From: Elusimicrobiota bacterium
Lineage (GTDB): Bacteria; Elusimicrobiota; Elusimicrobia; UBA1565; UBA9628
DNA: 64,000 bases
Reading direction: 5' to 3'
Assembly (NCBI GenBank): GCA_016212795.1
Contig: JACRDT010000003.1
Location: forward strand, 1 to 64,000
Part shown: positions 34,001-43,444 of the stretch, in pieces
Numbering within the stretch: the stretch's first letter is position 1
Layout of the letters: each line of letters starts with the position of its first letter
Notes under the pieces: model-generated
Databases searched by the model: none
What the model was told of the DNA's origin: nothing
The model's input: the letters and a program-made list of their open reading frames with translations, nothing else
Translations under genes and position numbers: made by a program

Positions 34001-34461
34001 GGCGGGCGGCCGTCCTTGCCCCGGGGGAATCCCGCCGCGACCCAATCCTTGAAGCCCTTGCGCACCATGGGGGAGCGGACCCTGCGGTCCCCGTAGAACC
34101 TGCGGGTCAGGGCCAGTCCCTTCTGGCACACCCTCGGGTCCCAGCGATGGGAGCTCTTGTTGCCGTAGAGGTCGGTCGCCTCGCCGTAGCGCATGGTCGG
34201 TCCGATGCGCGTGATCACGCCGGAGCGGACGTGGGCGCTGAGGAGGCAGTTGTGCGTGTCGTTGGGCGCGCAGAGGAAGGTGAAGGTCGAGTCGGATTTC
34301 CACAGATCGCGGTAGGCCTTCTCCCAGTCGCGGTCCGGGTACCGGGCGAGAGGGTTCTCCACGGCCTCGAGCCCCCATGCCTGGCTCGCCGATGCCGCGA
34401 ACGCGCCCAGCCCCAGGGCCGAGATCGTCTTGAGGAAATCTCTTCGGGACAGTTCTTTCAT
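31018..34461 (-). CDS. Catalytic alpha subunit, type II DMSO-reductase-family molybdopterin oxidoreductase, substrate unassigned
   Basis: A 1147-residue protein with a Tat signal ([10 protein letters not shown]), so it is exported. The N-terminal cluster motif reads [13 protein letters not shown] with a later Cys in DPRVCQKG; compared with the H-x3-C-x3-C pattern of NarG relatives this is C-x3-D-x3-C, with Asp in the middle. [15 protein letters not shown] aligns with the Asp-bearing molybdenum-ligand segment of the NarG/Ebd group. Cofactor-binding regions ([51 protein letters not shown]) are intact. Relatives reduce nitrate, selenate or (per)chlorate, or hydroxylate hydrocarbons; I cannot assign a substrate. 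The start at 34461 overlaps the cytochrome stop (ATGA) and follows GGAGG. Confidence 0.88.
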   Translation of the reverse strand: MKELSRRDFLKTISALGLGAFAASASQAWGLEAVENPLARYPDRDWEKAYRDLWKSDSTFTFLCAPNDTHNCLLSAHVRSGVITRIGPTMRYGEATDLYGNKSSHRWDPRVCQKGLALTRRFYGDRRVRSPMVRKGFKDWVAAGFPRGKDGRPPERYFQRGRDAWVRVTHEEAADIVAASLVNIATTYTGEKGAALLHAQGYEEETIKAAQGAGTQVLKFRGGMPLLGVTRVFGHYRFANSMALLDAKLRGVGPDQALGARGFDNYSWHTDLPPGHPMVTGQQTVEFDLNAVEHAKMVVVWGMNWITTKMPDAHWLTEARLKGVKIVVIAAEYSATASKADEAIVVRPGTTPALALGLAHVILRDKLYDAAYVKEWTDLPLLLRTDTLELLKAQDVFGTPPEPLSNQTRVLAKGEKPPAPGMQRDQLITPELRDEWGDFVWWDRGLRKPVLLTRDQVGGRSRVGDCLLEGEVSVKLKDGKTVSCRPVFDVVKEYAAHFDPKTTEEITWAPAAAVESLAREIAANPGTTLFAVGMGPNQFFNSDNKDRTQFLLAALTGNVGRIGGNIGSYAGNYRVALFNGIPQYINENPFDIELDPEKPSRPKMYWKAESAHYYNHEGHPLKVGKRMLTGKTHMPTPTKSMWFSNANSILGNVKWHYNTVVNALPKIEMIAVQDWWWSTSCEWADVVFAVDAWSELKHPDMCASVTNPFLTVFPRTENPRPFETRGDIECLSLVGRRLAERTGDDRFAKMWKFVNAGRTDVYLQRILDHSSLTKGYRFEDLEAKARKGVPTIMMHRTYPKAVGYEQVHESRPWYTKSGRLEFYRGEPEFIEAGENLPVYREPIDSTFYEPNLIVAPKGSLLRPSGPEDYGVAVDDLSGDTRQGRNVVKTWAETAQSRHPLWGSGYRYVFHTPKYRHGSHTLPVDTDMVAILFGPFGDVYRHDKRKPYVSEGYMDINPEDGRSLGVADGDYVWVDSDPADRPFRGWQKNKRDYEFSRLLCRARYYPGTPRGITRMWFNMYGATPGSVEGHKTRPDGLAKSPSTGYQAMFRSGSHQSATRSWLKPTWMTDSLVRKEVFGHVIGKGFLPDVHCPTGAPREAIVKITRAEPGGLEGKGVWRPAAEGLRPGYESPALLRYQSGGFTKTDKKA

Positions 34462-36122
34462 TTTCCTTTCCTCCAACTCCGCAGATGGCTGATGATGTCT
34501 TCGATCTCGGCGTCCGATAAGGTGCGTCGGCCTGGGGAGCCGGCTCCGAAGCCCTTCATGACCGTGCCTTGCCGGCCGTTCTTGACGGTCCTGAACAGAT
34601 AGGAATCGGTCGCGCCCTCCAGGAAGACCTGGTTGTCGAGAGCCGGAGCGGTCCCGCCCGCGCCATGCGGTCCGTGACAGCCGGCGCAGTCGGCCTGGAA
34701 CACCGAGGCCCCGCGTCTCGCATCGCCCCGGGCCCAGCGGGCCGGCCTCGAGTCCCCGGCGAACGGCGAATCCCCGAACCGGCGCAGGGTCTTCACGAGC
34801 TCGGCGATGTCCGCATCCGACAGGGCCGCGCCCCAGGATGGCATGCGCCTGCCCGGGCGGCCGCGGCGGATCGTGTCCGCGAGGAACCGGTCCGACGCCA
34901 GCTTCAGGAACGAGGGATTGGCCACGGCCGGGAAGGTCTCCAAGCCGGGGTAGGAGCGTCCCTGTCCGGCGGAGCCGTGGCAGCCGGAGCAGAAGGCGCC
35001 GAAAAGGGTCTCCCCGTCGCTCGCGAACTCCCTGCCCCCTAGCCTCTCGACGCAGAGGCGGTCCTTGGGCCAGAGGCTCATGGGCAGGTCCGCCCTGCGC
35101 AGGGAGAAGAGGAAGAAGGTCAGTTCGTCGGCCTCGCGCTCATCCAGGGAGAGCAGGGGCATTTTGGAGCCCTGGACCACGCGGCCCGGGGAACGGAAGT
35201 GGTCCTTGAACCAGTTCTCCAGGGAGCGCGGCCCGCGTACCCTGGCGTACGGCGTCAGGACGGGGTCCTTGCGGCCCACGGCCGTGAGGTCCGGGCCGTC
35301 GTCTCCCCCGGCGCCGCCCACCTTGTGGCAGCCCAGGCACCCTCGCGAAAGGAAGAGGGACTTGGCCAGCACGAGCCCCGGAGCGCCCACCGCGGTGCGC
35401 AGGTAGGCGGAGAGGGACCTTCGTTCCTCGTCCGTCAGCTCCGGCATGGAGCTGCGCCAGGGGCCGGATGAGGCCGCGGCTTTCTTCCGCTGGTGTCCCG
35501 CGTACCAGTCCGGCGCGTAGCCCAGCATGCCGACCCGCGAAAGGGCCGGCCCCTCGAGGCCGCCGGCTCCACCAGGCCGCATGGTTCCGCCGCGTCCGTC
35601 CATGCGGTGGCAGGCCAGGCAGTCGGAGCGCTCGAAGACGGCGCGGGCGGTTTCGAGTCCGGCGCGGGCAGGCACGTCCTGGTAGGCGTGGCAGGAGCCG
35701 CACGAGGCGTAGGCGTAGCGCTTCGGAAGCAGCGCCTCAGGGCAATGGGGGGCCGTGCCGTGGGCCTCCTCCAGCAGGGTCGCGGTCCCCTGGCCTCCGT
35801 GGCAGACCGTGCAGCCGAACCGCGCCGGGTCGTGGATCACATTGGGATGGCGGCCGAAGACCTTGTCTCCCGGGACTTCCTTGCCGTCGAGGGCCATGCC
35901 CACGTGGCAGCTGACGCAGCGCTCGACCGCCCCGGTCTCGGCGAGCACGATCTGGCGGACCTGGCTGGGCAGGTCCGCCCGCTCGCTCGCGGCAAGCTTG
36001 CCCCGGGCCTCTCGCTGCGCCCGGCGCCAGTCGCGAAGGAAATTCTCATCCACCGCGGCCCAGATCAGGGTTCCCAGCAGGACCAGGCTGGTCCAGAGCA
36101 GGAGATGCTTGTTCTGACGCAT
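34458..36122 (-). CDS. Seven-heme membrane-anchored cytochrome c
   Basis: 554 residues: one N-terminal helix ([19 protein letters not shown]) and seven CXXCH heme sites (CVSCH, CTVCH, CGSCH, CLACH, CLGCH, CSGCH, CAGCH). The last three or four sites lie in mono-heme cytochrome c domains ([40 protein letters not shown]), each with a later Met that can be the sixth ligand (KMPLLS, RMPSWG, VMKGFG). It sits between cytochrome b and the catalytic subunit and should relay electrons from the b/Rieske complex to the periplasmic enzyme. The start overlaps the cytochrome b stop (TGATG). Confidence 0.88.
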   Translation of the reverse strand: MRQNKHLLLWTSLVLLGTLIWAAVDENFLRDWRRAQREARGKLAASERADLPSQVRQIVLAETGAVERCVSCHVGMALDGKEVPGDKVFGRHPNVIHDPARFGCTVCHGGQGTATLLEEAHGTAPHCPEALLPKRYAYASCGSCHAYQDVPARAGLETARAVFERSDCLACHRMDGRGGTMRPGGAGGLEGPALSRVGMLGYAPDWYAGHQRKKAAASSGPWRSSMPELTDEERRSLSAYLRTAVGAPGLVLAKSLFLSRGCLGCHKVGGAGGDDGPDLTAVGRKDPVLTPYARVRGPRSLENWFKDHFRSPGRVVQGSKMPLLSLDEREADELTFFLFSLRRADLPMSLWPKDRLCVERLGGREFASDGETLFGAFCSGCHGSAGQGRSYPGLETFPAVANPSFLKLASDRFLADTIRRGRPGRRMPSWGAALSDADIAELVKTLRRFGDSPFAGDSRPARWARGDARRGASVFQADCAGCHGPHGAGGTAPALDNQVFLEGATDSYLFRTVKNGRQGTVMKGFGAGSPGRRTLSDAEIEDIISHLRSWRKGK

Positions 36123-37684
36123 CAGTGACCTCCCCACATGCTCGGCGACCAGAAGAAGCCCCAGTTGGGTCCCCGGAAGTGCACGCCGATGACGGTGAGG
36201 ATGAGGAAGCCTGCGATGAAGCAGGAGAACAGGCCGATGGCCCCGGCCCGCGTCGAGTCGTACCTGCGCACGGTCCACACGGAGTAGAGCGCGTACGCCG
36301 CGGTCAGCAAGGTCCCCGGGTTGACGAAGGTGATGACGATCTGCGGCGTGCCCGGGAACCACTCCCGAATCCAGCCGAAGTTGATGGCCACGGTCTCGAC
36401 GGCCAGGACCGCGGCGGAGCCGAACATGAACGAGGCGAGAGCGAGCCGCCAGCCCCCTGGACCGCCGAACCAGAGGCCCGTGCCCTCCTCTTCCCGGTCG
36501 AGGAAGGGGATGAGGGCCAGGCCCACGAGGCAGACCGTGGGGATGCCGATGCCGCCCATGAAGGCCGAGTGGGACACCAGCTCCTGCAGGCCGAGGAAGT
36601 ACCACGGCGCCTTGGCCGGGTTCTCGGGCACGGCGGGATTGGCCATCTCCTTGAGCGGGGCGTCGAGGAACAGGGAGAGCGCCAGGCACGCGGCGAAGGT
36701 GAGCATGAACACCGCGGCCTCGGCGAGCATGAGGTGCGGCATGGCCGGCACTGTGTTCTCCGGTCCGTTGCCGACCGCGGGGGTCTTGCCGCGGACGATG
36801 GCGGCCAGGCTGTAGGTCTTCTGAGGAGCCTCGGTGAAGACCGGGTAGACGCGTCCCTCGGGAGGGGGAAGGCGCGAGCCGACGTCCGCGGGCCTGGCCA
36901 AGCCCCCGTCCTTGCGGATGCGCCAGAAGTGCACGGCCAGGAGCGCGGCGAGGGCCAGGGGCAGGACCATCACGTGCATGAGGTAGAACCGGATGAGGGC
37001 CTCCGCGCCGACCTGGTCCGAGCCCAGCAGGAGCAGCTTCTGAAGCCCTCCCGGATCGAAGAACGCGGTCATGCCGACCGCGTCGGTCAGCTCCCGGAGC
37101 GATTGCGCGATGTTGGCCCCGATGGTGACCGCCCAAAAGGCGAGCTGGTCCCAGGGCAGCAGGTAGCCCGTGAAGGACAGGGCCAGGGTGACCACGAGGA
37201 GGGCCATCCCCACGAGCCAGTTGAACTCCCGCGGCCTCCGGTAGGAGGCGGTGAAGAAGACCCTGGCCATGTGGAGCAGGACGCCAACGACCATGATGTT
37301 CGCGGCCCAACGATGGATGTTTCGGATGAACCGGCCAGTCGGGACCACGAAGTGGATGTCCTTGATGGACAGGTAGGCGGCGGCCGGGTGGGGCTTGTAG
37401 TAGAACATGAGGAGCACGCCGGTGATCAGGGTCAAGAGGAAGGCCGAGAGGGCCGCGATGCCCAAGCCCCAGGTCGTAGGCCAGCGCAGGCTCCAGCGGT
37501 GGACCCGGGCAGGGTGCAGGTGGAGGAACACGTTGGAGAAGATGAACCCGGAGCGCCCCCGATCCGAGACCGGCATCCCTGAGCGGTTCAGGGAGGACCA
37601 GAAGGTCATGGGGGTCCGGACCAGGTTGTCCATGAAGCGAGTCAGTCCCGAGGCGGCTGGCCGTTGACCGGTGGTCGTGGTCAT
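36122..37684 (-). CDS. Cytochrome b of a bc/b6f-type quinol complex (b and subunit IV in one chain)
   Basis: 520 residues with about eight or more membrane helices. Heme b ligands are His124/His138 (14 apart) and His237/His252 (15 apart); the 15-residue spacing in the second pair is the b6 pattern rather than the mitochondrial one. The second half (from about 330) corresponds to subunit IV; the quinol-site PEWY motif reads [11 protein letters not shown], lacking Glu. It should oxidise menaquinol or ubiquinol and hand electrons to the Rieske protein and the seven-heme cytochrome. The ATG at 37684 overlaps the Rieske stop; the ORF extension to 37768 is read-through. Confidence 0.9.
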   Translation of the reverse strand: MTTTTGQRPAASGLTRFMDNLVRTPMTFWSSLNRSGMPVSDRGRSGFIFSNVFLHLHPARVHRWSLRWPTTWGLGIAALSAFLLTLITGVLLMFYYKPHPAAAYLSIKDIHFVVPTGRFIRNIHRWAANIMVVGVLLHMARVFFTASYRRPREFNWLVGMALLVVTLALSFTGYLLPWDQLAFWAVTIGANIAQSLRELTDAVGMTAFFDPGGLQKLLLLGSDQVGAEALIRFYLMHVMVLPLALAALLAVHFWRIRKDGGLARPADVGSRLPPPEGRVYPVFTEAPQKTYSLAAIVRGKTPAVGNGPENTVPAMPHLMLAEAAVFMLTFAACLALSLFLDAPLKEMANPAVPENPAKAPWYFLGLQELVSHSAFMGGIGIPTVCLVGLALIPFLDREEEGTGLWFGGPGGWRLALASFMFGSAAVLAVETVAINFGWIREWFPGTPQIVITFVNPGTLLTAAYALYSVWTVRRYDSTRAGAIGLFSCFIAGFLILTVIGVHFRGPNWGFFWSPSMWGGH

Positions 37685-38178
37685 GCGGCCGCCTTGGTCC
37701 CGTTCGGGACCGCCGTCCCCTCGTCCACGATCACCGAACGCCCCGCCACGGGCTTGACCGAAAGCCATGGAAGCGCCTTGGGCGCGGGGCCGCGCTTGAC
37801 CAGTCCCCCGGGACCGAACCTAGAGCCGTGGCAGGGGCATTCGAACCCCTCCGCCGTGGGTTTGACGACGCATCCGAGATGGGTGCAGACGAGGGAGATG
37901 GCGAACACTCCGCCGTCGTCGCGGTACACGGCCACCGGCCGGCCTTGGGGAACGAAGGCCTGGCCCGGGAGAAGCGACTCGGGAAGGGTGACGCGGAACT
38001 TCTTGCTCGGGGAAGAGAGGACGCCCGGCTTGGGCAGCCGCAGGATGCCCAGGGACCCGAAGCCGAGGGCGGAGGCCGCGGCCGCGCACGCGCTCAAGCC
38101 GAGGAAGTCCCTGCGATCCATGGGTTCGGGCGCGAGACGGGAGTCCTCTTCACGGTCCAAAGCGTCGGCGTCCATCAT
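37681..38178 (-). CDS. Rieske iron-sulfur protein
   Basis: A 165-residue Tat-type membrane-anchored Rieske protein: [15 protein letters not shown] signal anchor, then the [2Fe-2S] box motifs CTHLGC and CPCHGSRFG with [13 protein letters not shown] after them. With the following cytochrome b and heptaheme cytochrome it forms a bc-type complex. GGAGGGGGG sits immediately upstream of ATGATG, and the ATG at 38178 overlaps the stop of the FAD oxidoreductase. It is the first of two Rieske genes in the window; the other (63574) belongs to a separate cluster. Confidence 0.93.
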   Translation of the reverse strand: MMDADALDREEDSRLAPEPMDRRDFLGLSACAAAASALGFGSLGILRLPKPGVLSSPSKKFRVTLPESLLPGQAFVPQGRPVAVYRDDGGVFAISLVCTHLGCVVKPTAEGFECPCHGSRFGPGGLVKRGPAPKALPWLSVKPVAGRSVIVDEGTAVPNGTKAAA

Positions 38179-40088
38179 CCCCCCCTCCATCGTGTCCTGA
38201 AAGTCACTCGTTCCATCGAGATCGCATCCACCGGGCAGCGCGCCTCGCAGAGGGCGCAACGGATGCACCGGTCCTCGTCCTTCAGGATGACCGAGTCTCC
38301 AGCCTGGTCCGCGTCCGGCCCGAGGCAGCCTGCCGCGGCCTTCCTCAGGTCCTCGCTCTGTTCGAGCCCTCCGAGCAAGACGAGCTTGAGGCAGAGCGTG
38401 GGGCACACGTCCACGCAGCCCCCGCAGAGGACGCAGCGGGTGCCGTCGAAGACCGGGGTGACCCCGCAGTCGAGGCAGCGCGAAGCCTCCCGGCGGGCCT
38501 CGTCGCGGCCGAAGCGGCGCTCGACCTCGATGCCGGGGTCCTTGATGCGCTCGGAAGGGTCGGTCTGCGGGATCGCGACCCTCCGGATGGACTCGTAACC
38601 CAACTCCCTCCGGTAGGGGGTCAGGTCCATGAAAGCGGTGGCGGCGTCCTCCCTCAAGGACCGGCCGGTGACGAAGGTGTAGATGGCGCGCGCGGCGCGC
38701 TTGCCCGAGGCCACGGCGTCGATGATGAGGCGCGTGCCGTGGGCGAGGTCGCCTGCCACGAACACTCCCCCCGCGGTCGTCTTCAAGGTCTCGGGGTCCA
38801 CCTTGGGCCAACCGGGCCTCATGAGCTCCACATCCTCGCCGCCATCATTAAGGAAAGAGAGGTCAGGGGTCTGGCCTGCCGCGATGATGAGGGTGTCGCA
38901 GGGAAGGGTCTTGCTGTCAGCCGTGTCGAAACGGGGGGCGAAGCGCCGGTTCTCATCGTAGACGCGCAGACAGCGCTGTACCTCGAGTCCTTCGACGCGC
39001 CCGTCCGCGCCGCGCTTGACGGCCAGGGGTCCCCAGCCGCCGAGGCGCTCCACGCCCTCTTCGTCGCCCTCGCGGATCTCCGCCGTGTCCGCCGGCATCT
39101 CCGCGAGGGTCTCAAGAGAGACGAGCTGGACGCTCCGGCCGCCAGGCATGCGCTTGGCCATGCGGGCCGCGTCGTAGGAGGCCTGGCGCAAGACCGTGCG
39201 GGCCACGTCGTAGGCCACGTTCCCTCCGCCGATCACGATGACCTGGGCGCCGAGGTCCACGGTCTCGCCCAGGAGCGCCCCCCTGAGGAAATCGACGCCT
39301 CCCAGCACCCTTGGGCCCTGCTCGCCGGGAAGCCCGAGGAGGCGCGGCCTCTTGGCGCCCACGGCGATGAGCACCGCCCGGTGGGTCCGGCGGAGTTCGG
39401 CCAGCGAGACGTCCCGACCCACGGCCACGCCGCAGCGGATCTCCACGCCGAGGGCGCGGATCACCGCGACCTCGCGCTCGATGACCTCCATGGGGAGCCG
39501 GTAGCGGGGGACCCCGAACGCCAACATCCCTGCCGGGACGGCCTCCATCTCAAAGACTATCGGAGAGAGGCCCAGCAACGCCAGATCGTGCGCGGCCGAG
39601 AGGCCCGCGGGCCCGGACCCGATGATGGCGACCCTCTCTCCGCGGGCCTTCTCGATGCTGCCGTCGAGGCCTCCCCGCAGGAGCGCGGCCATCTCGTCAG
39701 CCTCCCCGCAGACCGACGGGGCTCCTCGGCGGTAGCGTTCGAGGAGTTCCGCCGCGCCTGCCTTCTCCCAGCCCGAGGTCTCGGCCGCGAACCTCTTGAG
39801 GGCCCGGATGGCGATGGGCAGGTGGTCGGCGACATAGTGGCCGTCCGGGTCGGTCCGAGGGATGCGGCCGCGGCGGCAGGCCGTTTCGCACGGCGCGCCG
39901 CAGACCCTGCCGCAGATGGAGGCGAAGGGGTTGGGGCCGCGAGCGATGAGATAGGCCTCCTCGAAGCGGCCCTCGGCGATGGCCCGGACATAGCCGCGCG
40001 CGTCCGTGCGCACTGGGCACGCGGCCTGGCACGAGATCAATTCCTGGTGATGCTCCGGTCCAGGAACCGCGGCCTTGAGGAGGCTCAT
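38175..40088 (-). CDS. GltD-type FAD/NAD(P) oxidoreductase with N- and C-terminal ferredoxin clusters
   Basis: 637 residues. An N-terminal cluster-binding domain has [14 protein letters not shown] and [17 protein letters not shown] two-Rossmann flavin/pyridine nucleotide part follows, with [17 protein letters not shown] (FAD), [25 protein letters not shown] (NAD(P)H) and [12 protein letters not shown]-terminal dicluster ferredoxin has [12 protein letters not shown] and [12 protein letters not shown]. This is the plan of glutamate-synthase-small-subunit-like and Nfn-type oxidoreductases. It probably moves electrons between NAD(P)H and ferredoxin or the quinone complex, and is a plausible partner of AOR. 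The start at 40088 lies 8 nt after the Rrf2 gene; the longer ORF to 40154 runs into that gene. Confidence 0.85.
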   Translation of the reverse strand: MSLLKAAVPGPEHHQELISCQAACPVRTDARGYVRAIAEGRFEEAYLIARGPNPFASICGRVCGAPCETACRRGRIPRTDPDGHYVADHLPIAIRALKRFAAETSGWEKAGAAELLERYRRGAPSVCGEADEMAALLRGGLDGSIEKARGERVAIIGSGPAGLSAAHDLALLGLSPIVFEMEAVPAGMLAFGVPRYRLPMEVIEREVAVIRALGVEIRCGVAVGRDVSLAELRRTHRAVLIAVGAKRPRLLGLPGEQGPRVLGGVDFLRGALLGETVDLGAQVIVIGGGNVAYDVARTVLRQASYDAARMAKRMPGGRSVQLVSLETLAEMPADTAEIREGDEEGVERLGGWGPLAVKRGADGRVEGLEVQRCLRVYDENRRFAPRFDTADSKTLPCDTLIIAAGQTPDLSFLNDGGEDVELMRPGWPKVDPETLKTTAGGVFVAGDLAHGTRLIIDAVASGKRAARAIYTFVTGRSLREDAATAFMDLTPYRRELGYESIRRVAIPQTDPSERIKDPGIEVERRFGRDEARREASRCLDCGVTPVFDGTRCVLCGGCVDVCPTLCLKLVLLGGLEQSEDLRKAAAGCLGPDADQAGDSVILKDEDRCIRCALCEARCPVDAISMERVTFRTRWRGG

Positions 40089-40096
40089 CGGCGTCC

Positions 40097-40549
40097 TCAG
40101 GCGGGCTTGCCCTTGATGGCGAGCCGAGGACCTGGCGAGCGGCGGCCGCGGCACGGCTCGGCGATGAGGTCAGCCACGGTCGTGCGCTCAAGGAACCTGC
40201 CATAGGCGGCGATGACGGGCTTCATGGCGGCATGGGCCGCGCAGCCCCGGGAACTCCTGCAGGGCCTGCTGACCAGCATGCACGCCGGGAGGTCTTGTCC
40301 GTCGTCGAAGATCGCCGCGATGTCCGCCAGCCGGATGCTCGCCGGGTCGCGCAGGAGGCGGTAGCCCCCTCCGCGCCCCCGCTTGGTGTCGATCAGGCCG
40401 CGGCGCGCCATGGCCGCCATCAGCTTGAACAGGTAGGGGCGGGGGACCGTCGAGGACTTGGCCAGGCTGCCGGCGCCACGCTTCGAGGCGCCTCCCCGGG
40501 CGAGAGCCACGATGGCCCTGATGGCGTTCTGGGTCCGGCCGGCCAGCAT
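40097..40549 (-). CDS. Rrf2-family iron-sulfur transcription regulator
   Basis: A 150-residue winged-helix protein: AIRAIVALARGG, STVPRPYLFKLMAAMARRGLI (recognition helix), GRGGGYRLLRDPASIRLADI (wing). Three cysteines, ACMLVSRPCRSSRGCAAH, lie where IscR/NsrR-type members bind a [2Fe-2S] or [4Fe-4S] cluster, so it may sense oxygen, NO or iron-sulfur status. It is the first gene of the operon that runs to 26194 and likely autoregulates it through the palindrome at 40562-40573. Confidence 0.88.
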   Translation of the reverse strand: MLAGRTQNAIRAIVALARGGASKRGAGSLAKSSTVPRPYLFKLMAAMARRGLIDTKRGRGGGYRLLRDPASIRLADIAAIFDDGQDLPACMLVSRPCRSSRGCAAHAAMKPVIAAYGRFLERTTVADLIAEPCRGRRSPGPRLAIKGKPA

Positions 40550-40561
40550 AATGTGGACTAG

Positions 40562-40573
40562 ATTGTCTACAAT
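40562..40573. promoter_or_regulatory. Candidate Rrf2 operator
   Basis: ATTGT-CT-ACAAT, a 12-bp palindrome in an AT-rich patch 13 nt upstream of the Rrf2 ATG. It is the only clear inverted repeat in the 55-bp gap between the operon and the neighbouring kinase gene. Its size and position fit an autoregulatory operator. Confidence 0.45.
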
Positions 40574-40604
40574 ATGGCCGCGATTGTCAATGGGCCGGGC
40601 GAGC

Positions 40605-42376
40605 TCACGGCTCTCTTCCGTAGGAGTAGGTCTTGCCGTCCATCCCGACGTGGGTGAACCCCTCGCTCGAGACCCTCAGGCCGCCCAGCACGAAGGTCAC
40701 GGTCATCGCCGTCGCGCGCCCGGTCGAGGGGTCCTCCACGGCCGGGGAGCCCGAGATCCTCACCCCATCCTTGACGAACGCGTAGACGCCCTCGAAAGGC
40801 TTGGCCGACAGCCGCGCGTCTCCGACGACCACGACCCCGCCTTCGCGGAAATCGTAGGACCACGGCATCTCGCGGCAGCGCCATCTGCCGACGAGGGCGC
40901 CGGGAGCGTCCGCCCCCCCCCCGGCTTCCAAGCTCCTCCAGGGACGGGCGAGCGGAGAACGTCCGCGCCCGCCCGCGGCTCGGGGGTCCGAGCCGCGGCG
41001 GGCTCCTGCCCCGCCGGCGCGACGGAGGCGCTCTCCTGCCTCGCGCCCGGCGCCTCCGGGCTTCCCGAACGCCCTGCGGCGCCGGGCGAGCGGAGAACGT
41101 CCGCACCCGGCGCCTCCGGGCTTCCCGAGCGCCCTGCGGCGCCGGGCGAGCGGAGAACGTCCGCGCCCGGCGTCATCCGGCGGTCGACCGCCGCCAGGGA
41201 CGCGAGGCCGGCCAGGACCGCGACGCCGTACGGGGCGAGGCGGGACGCCTTCTTCGGCGCGGGCGCCCCGGCGGCCGCGGGCTCGACGGCGGCCGGTCGC
41301 GGCCCGGGCGCCGCCCCGGCGGGCCGGCCTGGCTCCTTGGACGCGGCCGGCCCAGGCGGCCCGAATTGGCACCCGCAGAACGGACAGGCCCCGTCCGACC
41401 TCCTGACGCCCCGGGCGCAGTTCGGGCACGGCGTCGCCCCGTCCATCTCGTGAGGGGGAGGGACCAGCCGGCCGGAGTCCGGCGGGTCAGGGATCGGCCG
41501 GACAGGGGCGGCCACGGGGGACGCGGGAGGGGACACGCCCAGGCTCGGCAGCTGCTTGTCGATCGCGGCCACGAGGGCCTCCGCGTCGGGGAAGCGCTCC
41601 TCGGCTTTCTTGGCCGTCATCTTCAGCATGACCCACGACGCCCCGTAAGGGACGACCGCTTCGTCCGGGTTGAAGGCCGGCAAGGGGCGCTCCACGATCT
41701 GGTACATCAGGGCCATGGGCGTGTCGGCGTCGTAGGGGACCTTGCCCGCGAGCATCTCATAGAGCGAGATGCCGAGGGAGAAGATGTCGCTGCGGCCGTC
41801 CAGGGCCTCGCCCCTGACCTGCTCGGGCGACATGTAGAGCGGGGTGCCGAGCATCCCCCCGGTGGCCGTGATGCCCGTCGAGACCTGCCCGCCCTTGGCC
41901 AGGCCGAAGTCCACCACCTTCACGAGCCCCGACTCGTTGACGAGGATGTTCTGGGGCTTGATGTCCCGGTGGACGATGCCCTTGCGGTGCGCCTCGGCGA
42001 GCGCCAAGGCGACCTGCCGGGTGATGTCCATCGCGAAGCGCGCGTCGAGCCTGCCGTGCTCCCGGATGCAATCCCTCACGGCCATCCCCTTCACGAATTC
42101 CATCGCCAGGAAGTGCACGCCGTCCTGCTCGCCCACGCTGTAGACCTGGACGATGTTCGGATGGCTCAACTGCGCGATCGCGCGCGCCTCGCGCAGGAAA
42201 CGCTTGACGAAGTCGGGGTCGTCGCCGAATCGCCGCGGCAGGACCTTCAGGGCGACGGTGCGCCTGAGCGACCGCTCGTCGGCCTCGTAGACGACGCCCA
42301 TGCCCCCGCGGCCGAGCTCCTTGCGGATCTCATAGCCGCCGAGGACTTTGCCGACCAGCGAATCCGACTGGCTCAT
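40605..42376 (-). CDS. Ser/Thr protein kinase, frame interrupted at a poly-G tract
   Basis: Residues 1-280 form an intact Hanks kinase: LGRGGMGVVYEAD, VALKVL, IVHRDIKPQN, VVDFGLAKGG, APE-equivalent SPEQ. A double zinc ribbon follows (CPNCARGVRRSDGACPFCGC), then a transmembrane helix (YGVAVLAGLASLAAV), a linker made of 20-residue repeats (41047-41172) and a C-terminal beta-rich domain (PWSYDFREGGVVVVGD ... DGKTYSYGREP). The last domain is in a different frame: the kinase frame ends at 40760 while the domain continues to 40605. The switch lies at ten consecutive G on the coding strand (40922-40913); 11 or 8 G would join them. Codon third positions support the shifted frame after the tract. This may be slippage, phase variation or sequencing error. 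A TAGAAT lies 9 nt before the ATG. Confidence 0.78.
40913..40922 (-). other. Poly-G tract (10) causing frame change in the kinase gene
   Basis: Ten C on the plus strand, read as ten G in the kinase coding strand. Before it the kinase frame has high-GC third positions; after it the other frame does. Homopolymers of this length are prone to polymerase slippage and to base-calling errors, so both biology and artefact are possible. Confidence 0.8.
40943..40972 (-). repeat. Coding palindromic repeat, partial copy
   Basis: About 30 bp sharing GGGCGAGCGGAGAACGTCC and GCGCCCG with the full copies. In the kinase it encodes AGADVLRSP, the start of the 20-residue unit, then diverges into VPGGAWKPGG. 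Confidence 0.65.
41047..41172 (-). repeat. Coding palindromic repeat, two tandem 60-bp copies (inside kinase)
   Basis: Two units of exactly 60 bp, differing at two bases, encode [20 protein letters not shown] twice in the extracytoplasmic linker of the kinase. Each unit contains the palindrome CGCCGGGCGAGCGGA / TCCGCGCCCGGCG. The same sequence occurs at 10581-10642 (opposite strand sense) and 44070-44136. Confidence 0.88.
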
Positions 42377-42385
42377 GAGGCCTCA

Positions 42386-42391
42386 ATTCTA
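42386..42391 (-). promoter_or_regulatory. -10 box of the kinase gene
   Basis: TAGAAT on the minus strand (42391-42386), 9 nt before the kinase ATG at 42376. No -35 match. The spacing fits leaderless initiation. Confidence 0.4.
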
Positions 42392-42457
42392 GCACAGCCG
42401 CGGGGCCCGGGGCACGGAGTCTTTCCCGGAGCGCGCTTTCCGATGTATACTGTAACC

Positions 42458-42542
42458 ACTCGCCTCCCCCGCGGGGAAGGCGCATCCTAGATGAAACGGC
42501 CTATGCCCCCACGCTACTCGCCTCCCCGCGGGGGAGGCGAGT
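42458..42542 (+). repeat. Hairpin cassette copies 6 (degenerate) and 7
   Basis: Copy 6: ACTCGCCTCCCC-CGCGGGGAAGGCGC (42458-42482), stem imperfect. Copy 7: ATGAAACGGCCTATGCCCCC (42491-42510), GCTA, arms ACTCGCCTCCCC (42516-42527) and GGGGAGGCGAGT (42531-42542). In copy 7 the cassette's own ATG begins the reading frame of the following gene. Confidence 0.8.
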
Positions 42543-43423
42543 GGCGAGCCGCCGGCGTCGCCTTCCTCATCCTCGCCGTCCTGGCCCTGTTGACGGTCCC
42601 CGCGCCGGGGTCGGCCGCGACGGCGGAGGGCGCTCCCCGGCGGGAGTCCCGGCCCGGGCAGCTCCAGTGGCACGCCCTCTCCCCGCAAGGCGTCTGCGTC
42701 CCGAAGGACCCGGCGGCCTTGGGCGCGGCGGACCTGTTGAGCAAGCTCAGGCCCCTCGGGGAAGCCAGCGCCGAGCTGGAAGTGTCCCTCGGCCGAGACT
42801 CGCTCTTCCTCGGCAGGCACAGCTGCGAAGCCGCCCGGCGGACGCGCCCGGCCGGGTCCGCGGCTGCCGGGCGCCCGAGCGCCGCCGCGGCGCCCGACGG
42901 ACCGCCGGCCCCCGAGGCGCCGCCTTCCGCCGAGCCGATGCCCCGGCCGGATGCCGCCGGTCCCCGCGTCGCGCCCCAGCGCGCGCCGCGGGAGTCCGCG
43001 GCCGCCCAGGATGACGGGCCGCCGCTCCAAGCCTACCCGTCGGCGGACTTCCTCGCCGAGGAGAGCGAGAACCGCGCCAAGACGTCCGGCGCCCAGAAGG
43101 CCTGGGTGTACTCGGCCCCTTCCGGCTTCGACGAGATCGTCGCCTTCTACACGCGCCAGCTCGGGGACGCGGCGCCCGAGAGGAAGAGCGACCGCCGCTA
43201 CGTGGCGGTCACGCCCGCGCTGGAGCTGCGCGTCGAGAAGGAGCAGGGCGACAAGGTCGTCATCTCGATGATACGCCGCAAGAGCATCATCGGGGTGCCG
43301 GGCCTGGAGACCGGGGGGGCCTGCGCCTCCTGTTCGGGGATCTCGCGGTCCTCGAGCAGGACGTCCGGGAGCAGCTCCACGTCGCTCCCGTCGACCTCGA
43401 GGATCGAGAAGAGCTACAAGTGA
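42491..43423 (+). CDS. Hypothetical secreted protein with repeat-encoded N-terminus
   Basis: 310 residues. The first 18 (MKRPMPPRYSPPRGGGEW) are written by hairpin cassette 7 and form a basic leader to a hydrophobic signal segment (AFLILAVLALLTVPAPGSA). A Pro/Ala-rich linker (about 110-180) precedes a small alpha/beta domain (QKAWVYSAPSGFDEIVAFYTRQLGD, YVAVTPALELRVEKEQGDKVVISM) and a Ser-rich tail with CASCSG. The fold of the small domain recurs in secreted proteins of unknown role; I do not recognise the family. A TATACT (42446-42451) may be its -10 box. After a run of seven G (43312-43318) another frame is also open, but third-position GC favours the frame given. Confidence 0.6.
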   Translation: MKRPMPPRYSPPRGGGEWRAAGVAFLILAVLALLTVPAPGSAATAEGAPRRESRPGQLQWHALSPQGVCVPKDPAALGAADLLSKLRPLGEASAELEVSLGRDSLFLGRHSCEAARRTRPAGSAAAGRPSAAAAPDGPPAPEAPPSAEPMPRPDAAGPRVAPQRAPRESAAAQDDGPPLQAYPSADFLAEESENRAKTSGAQKAWVYSAPSGFDEIVAFYTRQLGDAAPERKSDRRYVAVTPALELRVEKEQGDKVVISMIRRKSIIGVPGLETGGACASCSGISRSSSRTSGSSSTSLPSTSRIEKSYK

Positions 43424-43444
43424 CGTCCCAGCCGCGACGGCGCC

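Noticed and set aside
30000..34461. Calling the molybdoenzyme a nitrate reductase (narGH)
   Set aside because: No NarI or NarJ type pairing; a heme b gamma subunit and a TorD-type chaperone point to the Ebd/Ser/Clr-like branch, and the cluster motif differs from NarG.
41041..41172. Tandem 60-bp repeats as a possible CRISPR array
   Set aside because: Units abut without unique spacers, lie in frame inside a gene and there are no cas genes.
40458..41453. Plus-strand ORF containing the repeat as [15 protein letters not shown]
   Set aside because: Antisense to the kinase; interesting only because it shows the repeat is open in both directions.
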